Shown: piece by piece, positions 6,642 to 10,268 of the stretch
How positions within the stretch are numbered: position 1 is the stretch's first letter
Layout of the letters: every line of letters starts with the position of its first letter
Origin: Pseudomonadota bacterium
GTDB lineage: Bacteria > Pseudomonadota > Alphaproteobacteria > Micropepsales > Micropepsaceae
Length of the DNA stretch: 10,268 nucleotides
Reading direction: 5' to 3'
NCBI GenBank assembly: GCA_021817355.1
Contig: JAKAVI010000300.1
Coordinates: 1-10,268 of the forward strand
Made by a program: the position numbers and the translations under genes
The notes under the pieces: model-generated
Database searches by the model: none
The model's input: the letters and a program-made list of their open reading frames with translations, nothing else
What the model was told of the DNA's origin: nothing

Positions 6642-7393
6642 ATGCGCCAGGCCGAATGCATGGCGGCGATTCCGCCCATCAGGTTACGCACCTTCACCTG
6701 GCCGAGGCCGGCCTCCGCGATCATGCGGGCGAATTTGTCCTGGGCCGGAAATTTGCGGATGCTCTCTGCCAGGTAGCGATAGGAATCCGCATCCTGCGCG
6801 ACCCAGTCGCCGAGTTTGGGCAATACCGAAAAGGAATAAAGTTCATATAGTGCATCCAGACCAGGCATCTGCACCTGCGAGAATTCCAGGCACAGAAAGC
6901 GTCCGCCCGGCCTCAGCACCCGCCGCGCCTCCGCCAGCGCCCGCGAGATGTGGGTGACGTTGCGGATCCCGAAGGCGATGGTATAGGCGTCCATCACGCC
7001 GTCGGCGACAGGAAGGGCCTCGGCATCACCGACCAGCCAGCTGATGTCCGGGTTGCTCTCTGCCAGCCGCTGCCGGCCCTCGCGCACCATGTCGGCGTTA
7101 ATGTCGCAGACCGCGATGCGGGGCGCTCCACCAAAGCAGCTTGCCCGTTCGGCAATGCGCATGGCGATGTCGCCGGTGCCTCCGGCGACGTCAAGGACAC
7201 GCATGCCCGGACGTGGATTGAGCCATTCGACGAAGGCATCCTTCCACAGCCGATGAACCCCGCCGCTCATCAAATCGTTCATCACGTCGTATTTGCGGGC
7301 AACGGACGAGAACACGCCGCGGACCAGCGCCGCTTTTTCGTGTTCGGGAACCTCGCGATAGCCGAACGAGGCGGTTTTGGGATCTTCTGTCAT
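6638..7393 (-). CDS. ubiE: Bifunctional demethylmenaquinone / 2-methoxy-6-polyprenyl-1,4-benzoquinol C-methyltransferase
   Basis: This S-adenosylmethionine-dependent C-methyltransferase methylates the quinone ring during ubiquinone synthesis and, where menaquinone exists, demethylmenaquinone. Motifs: FSSVARKYDVMNDLMSGG with HRLW (28-50, the UbiE signature), SAM motif I VLDVAGGTGD (66-75), acidic residue D98 in VCDINADM, FGIRNVT (141-147), RVLRPGGRFLCLEFS (158-172) and DADSYRYLAESIR (201-213). Starting at the ATG at 7393 gives 251 residues, the same length as the E. coli protein, and an N-terminus that aligns with it (TASFGYREV). An earlier in-frame ATG at 7417 would add 8 residues; neither start has a well-spaced Shine-Dalgarno, although GAGAGG lies 16 nt upstream of the chosen one. 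It diverges from mutM across 69 bp and overlaps ubiB by 4 bp. Confidence 0.96.
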   Translation of the reverse strand: MTEDPKTASFGYREVPEHEKAALVRGVFSSVARKYDVMNDLMSGGVHRLWKDAFVEWLNPRPGMRVLDVAGGTGDIAMRIAERASCFGGAPRIAVCDINADMVREGRQRLAESNPDISWLVGDAEALPVADGVMDAYTIAFGIRNVTHISRALAEARRVLRPGGRFLCLEFSQVQMPGLDALYELYSFSVLPKLGDWVAQDADSYRYLAESIRKFPAQDKFARMIAEAGLGQVKVRNLMGGIAAMHSAWRI

Positions 7394-7462
7394 GGCGGCC
7401 GGACAATAGCCTCTCATCTGCAGCTGGGCTACCTTACTTACGCAACCCTATCCCGCTGCGCC

Positions 7463-8338
7463 ATGCCCGAATTGCCCGAGGTCGAGACCGTATGCCGGGG
7501 CCTCAAGCCGGTCCTTGAGGGCCACCGCCTGACGGGGGTAAAGACCCGGCGCGGCGGACTGCGCATTCCCTTTCCACCAGGCTTTGTCCAGCACCTGACC
7601 GGTCGGCGCGTGTGCCAGCTACGCCGCCGTGCCAAATACATCCTGGCCGATCTCGACAATGGCCAGACCCTCGTCATCCATCTGGGCATGAGCGGGCGGA
7701 TGACCGTCTATCGCGACGGCAGCGCCCTTATCCTTGACGGTCTGGAGGGCGAAAGCGTCGCAGCGCAGGACGGTCACGGTCCGCATGATCACGTCATTTT
7801 CTATACCGACGCACCGGCGCGCATCGTCTTTACCGATCATCGCCGTTTCGGGCTGATGACCTTGCTGGATACGGCCCATCTTGCCGAGCACCCCCTGTTT
7901 GAAGGGATCGGCCCGGAGCCCCTCGCGCAGAGCTTTACGCCGCAAAGCCTCAGCGCACGGATCAAGGGCAAGAAGACCTCGATCAAGTCTGCCCTTCTCG
8001 ATCAGCGCGTCGTAGCCGGGCTTGGCAACATCTATGTGTGCGAATCGCTGTTCCGTGCGCAGATTTCACCTAAGCGCCTGGCCTCCCGCATTGCTGGCGC
8101 ACGCGCCGAGCAACTTGTACCTGCGATCAAGCAGGTGTTGCGCGACGCCATCCTCGCCGGTGGCAGTTCGCTGCGGGATTACCGCCACTCCGACGGTCAG
8201 CTCGGCACCTTCCAGCACCATTTCGACGTCTATGGCCGCGAAGGCGAGCCCTGCCCCAGGCGCGGCTGCAGCGGCACCGTTCGGCGCATTGTTCAGGCTG
8301 GCCGTTCGAGCTTTTATTGTCCCAAGTGCCAGCGCTGA
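7463..8338 (+). CDS. mutM: Formamidopyrimidine-DNA glycosylase / AP lyase (Fpg)
   Basis: This 291-residue base-excision repair enzyme removes 8-oxoguanine and formamidopyrimidines from DNA and cuts the abasic site by beta,delta-elimination. The start is fixed by the invariant MPELPEVE: P2 is the catalytic nucleophile once Met is removed and E3 is essential. K58 in RRAKYIL matches the conserved DNA-contacting lysine. FTDHRRFGLM and GLGNIYVCE are the void-filling and helix-two-turn-helix segments. The C-terminal zinc finger has four cysteines, as CPRRGC followed by YCPKC, so the first pair is C-x4-C rather than the C-x2-C of E. coli. The ~20-residue excess over E. coli comes from an insert around 88-108, which I recall as common in alphaproteobacterial proteins. 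The frame is open upstream to 6950, but that part is antisense to ubiE and not coding. No clear Shine-Dalgarno is seen. Confidence 0.96.
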   Translation: MPELPEVETVCRGLKPVLEGHRLTGVKTRRGGLRIPFPPGFVQHLTGRRVCQLRRRAKYILADLDNGQTLVIHLGMSGRMTVYRDGSALILDGLEGESVAAQDGHGPHDHVIFYTDAPARIVFTDHRRFGLMTLLDTAHLAEHPLFEGIGPEPLAQSFTPQSLSARIKGKKTSIKSALLDQRVVAGLGNIYVCESLFRAQISPKRLASRIAGARAEQLVPAIKQVLRDAILAGGSSLRDYRHSDGQLGTFQHHFDVYGREGEPCPRRGCSGTVRRIVQAGRSSFYCPKCQR

Positions 8339-8478
8339 GGCTGTCCGTAGCGCGGCCCCGTCGCCTGGATCCGGCTTTCGACAAATAACGCTCGAAGAGG
8401 TACGCGCTTGACGGCGGAGACGCAGGCGGGCAAGCACGCTCTGGTTCAAACCATTTGCTCTGCGGCAAAGTGCGCACC

Positions 8479-8904
8479 ATGGCCACACTACCTGTCACCT
8501 CATCCATTGCGCTCAGCGATGCTGAACTCGTCGAAAGTTTCGTGCTTGCCTCCGGCCCAGGCGGTCAGAATGTCAACAAGCTGGCAACAGCGGTAGAGCT
8601 GCGCTTCGATGTACGCCACTCGCCCTCCTTGAGCGAGGAGGTCCGCGCCCGACTGCTCGGGCTTGGCGGCCGACGCCTGACCAAGGACGGGGTTCTTGTG
8701 CTGCATGCCCAGCGCTTTCGCAGCCAGGAGCAAAACCGCGCCGACGCCCGCGAGCGATTGTTTGAACTGATCCGCCGGGCGAGCATCCCTCCTCGCCCCC
8801 GCAAGCCCACACGGCCGACCCGCGCAAGCAAGGAGCGCCGGCTGGAGGGCAAGAAGCAGCGCAGCGCACTCAAGCGCACCCGCTCGCGCCACAGCGACGA
8901 CTGA
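8479..8904 (+). CDS. arfB: ArfB (YaeJ), stalled-ribosome rescue peptidyl-tRNA hydrolase
   Basis: This 141-residue protein matches E. coli ArfB/YaeJ (140 residues) in length and layout. It enters ribosomes stalled on truncated mRNA and hydrolyses the peptidyl-tRNA without needing a stop codon. The catalytic domain carries the GGQ motif at 28-30 within SGPGGQNVNK, followed by LRFDV and an RSQEQNR segment. After a linker comes the basic C-terminal tail with PTRPTRASKERRL, which is nearly identical to the E. coli tail that reaches into the empty mRNA channel. The tail and the lack of codon-recognition domains separate it from release factors RF1/RF2. The frame is open a little upstream, but the ATG at 8479 gives the family N-terminus; the ribosome site is weak. 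A 140-bp gap after mutM shows no clear promoter, and 57 bp separate it from the hydratase gene. Confidence 0.95.
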   Translation: MATLPVTSSIALSDAELVESFVLASGPGGQNVNKLATAVELRFDVRHSPSLSEEVRARLLGLGGRRLTKDGVLVLHAQRFRSQEQNRADARERLFELIRRASIPPRPRKPTRPTRASKERRLEGKKQRSALKRTRSRHSDD

Positions 8905-8947
8905 GCGCTTGCCTTTCGCCGGCGGTCGCGCCACCCATGACCCGACC

Positions 8948-8955
8948 AAGGAGGT
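8948..8955 (+). promoter_or_regulatory. Strong ribosome binding site for the enoyl-CoA hydratase gene
   Basis: AAGGAGGT, an almost complete complement of the 16S rRNA 3' end, lies 6 nt before the ATG at 8962. It is by far the best Shine-Dalgarno in the window; it fixes the start and suggests high translation. Confidence 0.9.
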
Positions 8956-8961
8956 ACCCCT

Positions 8962-9732
8962 ATGGAATTGATCATCGCCACGCTCACGGACGGGGTCGGG
9001 CTCATCACGCTGAACCGTCCCAACGCGCTCAATGCCCTCAACAGCCAGCTTCTGGCCGAGCTTGTGACCCAGCTCGAAGCCTTCGATCGCGATCCGGCGG
9101 TGCGGGTCATGGTGTTGACCGGTTCTGAGAAGGCCTTTGCCGCCGGAGCCGACATCAAGGAAATGTCTGGCCAGTCCTACATGGACATGTACATGGCCAA
9201 TTTCTTTGCCGACGCCGCAGATCGCATCGCCGCGATCCGCAAGCCCCTCATCGCCGCTGTGGCCGGCTATGCCCTTGGCGGAGGTTGTGAGCTGGCGATG
9301 TTGTGCGACTTCATTATTGCCGCGGACAATGCCAAGTTTGGCCAGCCTGAGATCAATCTGGGCGTGATGCCCGGCATCGGCGGTACCCAGAGGCTCACCC
9401 GCTTCGTGGGCAAGTCCAAGGCCATGGAGATGTGCCTCACCGGGCGCAACATGGACGCGGCCGAAGCCGAGAGGGCCGGGCTTGTATCCCGGGTGGTACC
9501 CACTGCCGCACTCATCTCCGAAGCCATGGCCGCTGCGGCCAAGATCGCAGCCCAGTCCCTGCCTATCACGATGATGACCAAGGAAACCATCAACCGGGCC
9601 TACGAGACCAGCCTTGCCGAAGGGGTGCGCTTCGAACGGCGTGTATTCCACGCCATGTTTGCCACCGAAGACCAAAAAGAGGGCATGGCGGCGTTTCGGG
9701 AAAAGCGGAAAGCGGCGTTCAAGGATCGCTGA
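8962..9732 (+). CDS. Enoyl-CoA hydratase (crotonase family)
   Basis: This 256-residue soluble enzyme of the crotonase fold should add water to trans-2-enoyl-CoA, giving 3-hydroxyacyl-CoA in fatty-acid beta-oxidation. Visible landmarks are [11 protein letters not shown] near the N-terminus, the oxyanion-hole/CoA-binding loop [11 protein letters not shown] (59-68), [15 protein letters not shown] (102-116) and [20 protein letters not shown] (126-145). E110 and E130 correspond to the two catalytic glutamates of mammalian short-chain hydratase, so true hydratase activity is likely rather than another crotonase reaction. The ending KRKAAFKDR is usual for the group. A crotonase-family gene at this place, next to mutM and rpsT, is familiar from alphaproteobacterial dnaA neighbourhoods. 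Chain-length preference cannot be told. It may be cotranscribed with arfB. Confidence 0.94.
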   Translation: MELIIATLTDGVGLITLNRPNALNALNSQLLAELVTQLEAFDRDPAVRVMVLTGSEKAFAAGADIKEMSGQSYMDMYMANFFADAADRIAAIRKPLIAAVAGYALGGGCELAMLCDFIIAADNAKFGQPEINLGVMPGIGGTQRLTRFVGKSKAMEMCLTGRNMDAAEAERAGLVSRVVPTAALISEAMAAAAKIAAQSLPITMMTKETINRAYETSLAEGVRFERRVFHAMFATEDQKEGMAAFREKRKAAFKDR

Positions 9733-9735
9733 AGA

Positions 9736-9764
9736 TTGACGGGCGGGCGGGCAAAGGCTATATG
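9736..9764 (+). promoter_or_regulatory. Sigma-70-type promoter of rpsT
   Basis: TTGACG (9736-9741, 5 of 6 to consensus) and TATATG (9759-9764, 4 of 6) are separated by exactly 17 bp. Transcription would start near 9771, leaving a leader of about 26 nt before the rpsT ATG. The sequence after the -10 is GC-rich (CCCGCCCC), the kind of discriminator seen at growth-rate and (p)ppGpp-controlled ribosomal promoters. Confidence 0.7.
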
Positions 9765-9771
9765 CCCGCCC
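9745..9771. repeat. 8-bp GC-only inverted repeat overlapping the rpsT promoter
   Basis: GGGCGGGC (9745-9752) and GCCCGCCC (9764-9771) are perfect inverted arms around an 11-base centre. They cover the promoter spacer, flank the -10 box and reach the presumed start site. In a transcript reading through from the hydratase gene it would make a strong hairpin starting 12 nt after the stop codon, but no T run follows. Confidence 0.65.
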
Positions 9772-9796
9772 CTTACGAAGCCGAGCAGGACGCCCC

Positions 9797-10063
9797 ATGC
9801 CGAATATCGATTCCGCCAAAAAGCGGGTCCGCCGTACCGCAAAACGCACCGCCGTCAACCACGCGCGCAAGAGCCGCATCCGCAGTATCACGCGCAAGGT
9901 CGAAGAGGCCCTGGCCAGTGGCGACAAGGCGGCAGCCCAAAGCGCCCTTAAGGCCGCGGAACCCGAAATCATGCGCGGCGTCAGCAAAGGGGTTATCCAC
10001 AAGAACGCGGGTAGCCGGAAGGTCTCGCGCCTGACCAAACGGGTGACGAAGCTGGGCTCTTAG
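9797..10063 (+). CDS. rpsT: 30S ribosomal protein S20
   Basis: This 88-residue, very basic protein is S20, which binds 16S rRNA in the body of the small ribosomal subunit. The family pattern is clear: [13 protein letters not shown] at the start, [10 protein letters not shown], a helical middle, and [20 protein letters not shown] near the end. Length is normal for bacterial S20 (about 86-90). AGGA at 9787-9790 sits 6 nt before the ATG. The gene has its own promoter upstream and an intrinsic terminator 36 nt after its stop, so it is likely an independent unit, though readthrough from the hydratase gene is possible. Codons for V-I-H-K create a perfect DnaA-box sequence. In related genomes dnaA is the next gene. 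Confidence 0.97.
   Translation: MPNIDSAKKRVRRTAKRTAVNHARKSRIRSITRKVEEALASGDKAAAQSALKAAEPEIMRGVSKGVIHKNAGSRKVSRLTKRVTKLGS
9993..10001 (+). promoter_or_regulatory. Perfect DnaA-box consensus inside rpsT
   Basis: TTATCCACA fits the DnaA recognition consensus TTATNCACA exactly. It is formed by the codons for the conserved V-I-H-K of S20. Position shortly before the presumed dnaA gene makes DnaA binding plausible, but conserved protein sequence partly explains the match. Confidence 0.4.
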
Positions 10064-10099
10064 GCAACCCCCCGCGAATTCTTGCAGAATCTGTTTTTG

Positions 10100-10131
10100 A
10101 AGGGTCCGGACGCAGTCTTGGGCCCTTTTTT
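10100..10131 (+). terminator. Intrinsic terminator of rpsT
   Basis: AAGGGTCC (10100-10107) pairs with GGGCCCTT (10120-10127) through eight pairs including one G-U, and the 12-nt loop can extend the stem with GAC/GTC around GCA. A run of six T (10126-10131) overlaps the base of the stem and continues past it. It separates rpsT from the expected dnaA gene. Confidence 0.9.
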
Positions 10132-10268
10132 ATTGTTCCGTGTGCGGACAAAGAACAATTCGTGACAGTGCTCCTGGGATCCTTGCCGTAGGTGGAAGTT
10201 AAGCGATTGATTCGCTTCTGATTTCCATTTTCCGTATGCGTCACATAGACTTATCGCGTTCACACGAG
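10132..10268 (+). other. Probable start of the dnaA upstream control region
   Basis: No gene is seen in these 137 bases. They are less GC-rich than the coding DNA. ATTGTTC (10132-10138) and GAACAAT (10153-10159) form an inverted repeat, with an alternative bulged hairpin inside it around TGTG. AAGCGA (10201-10206) and TCGCTT (10212-10217) form another with a 5-nt loop. GATTC (10209-10213) is a GANTC site, the target of the CcrM methylase in alphaproteobacteria; another, GAATC, is at 10087-10091 before the terminator. No clear -35/-10 pair could be chosen. The dnaA assignment rests on remembered gene order only. Confidence 0.4.

Noticed and set aside
5586..6776. A 396-codon plus-strand open frame opposite ubiB and the end of ubiE
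   Set aside because: Both underlying minus-strand genes are certain from motifs; the antisense product has no recognisable features.
6950..7462. 171 extra codons in frame before mutM, suggesting a fusion protein
   Set aside because: This part is antisense to ubiE, and the invariant MPELPEVE of Fpg must be the N-terminus because Pro2 is the nucleophile.
8500..10038. A 512-codon open frame on the minus strand across arfB, the hydratase gene and most of rpsT
   Set aside because: It is antisense to three well-identified genes, has no recognisable protein motif and odd His/Gly/Arg-rich composition. Long antisense frames are expected in GC-rich coding DNA.
10199..10212. Possible CtrA site beginning TTAA at 10199-10202
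   Set aside because: The second half after seven bases is ATTC rather than TTAA, so only half of the recognition motif is present.
1..10268. Search for mobile elements, CRISPR arrays, tRNAs or a defence island
   Set aside because: No transposase, integrase, terminal repeats, spaced direct-repeat array or tRNA-like fold could be recognised; the genes are mostly housekeeping.

Overview
This is GC-rich chromosomal DNA, most probably from an alphaproteobacterium. The best evidence is the gene block on the right: ubiB and ubiE on the minus strand, diverging from mutM, (arfB), an enoyl-CoA hydratase and rpsT on the plus strand. From memory of genomes such as Sinorhizobium and Caulobacter, this block lies immediately upstream of dnaA, so dnaA is expected just beyond base 10268. 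I cannot name the genus from the sequence. No tRNA, rRNA, CRISPR array, transposase, integrase or phage gene is visible.

Left part (1-2432): the window opens inside the last 61 codons of cysK (plus strand). Facing it is a minus-strand pair, an acyl-CoA dehydrogenase followed by a glycerophosphodiester phosphodiesterase, whose stop and start codons share one base (TGATG). Middle part (2433-5070): a 464-bp gene-free divergent region with several short dyads leads to a MATE-family multidrug efflux gene. A second non-coding stretch of about 260 bp, containing an 18-bp perfect palindrome and two smaller dyads, precedes a small unrecognised exported protein. That gene ends 2 bp from the end of ubiB.

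Right part (5073-10268): ubiE and ubiB overlap by 4 bp (ATGA) and serve ubiquinone biosynthesis; ubiE also fits menaquinone methylation. mutM (oxidised-purine DNA repair), arfB (rescue of stalled ribosomes), an enoyl-CoA hydratase with a near-consensus Shine-Dalgarno, and rpsT (ribosomal protein S20) follow. rpsT has a good sigma-70-type promoter overlapped by an 8-bp GC-only inverted repeat, and a strong intrinsic terminator. The last ~135 bp look like the start of the dnaA control region, with hairpins and GANTC sites. A perfect DnaA-box consensus lies inside rpsT.

Overall this is mostly ordinary housekeeping sequence. I found no convincing new multi-gene system. The points most worth a second look are the unrecognised exported protein with its surrounding palindromes, the arfB insertion into the conserved block, the inverted repeat over the rpsT promoter, and the DnaA box inside rpsT.
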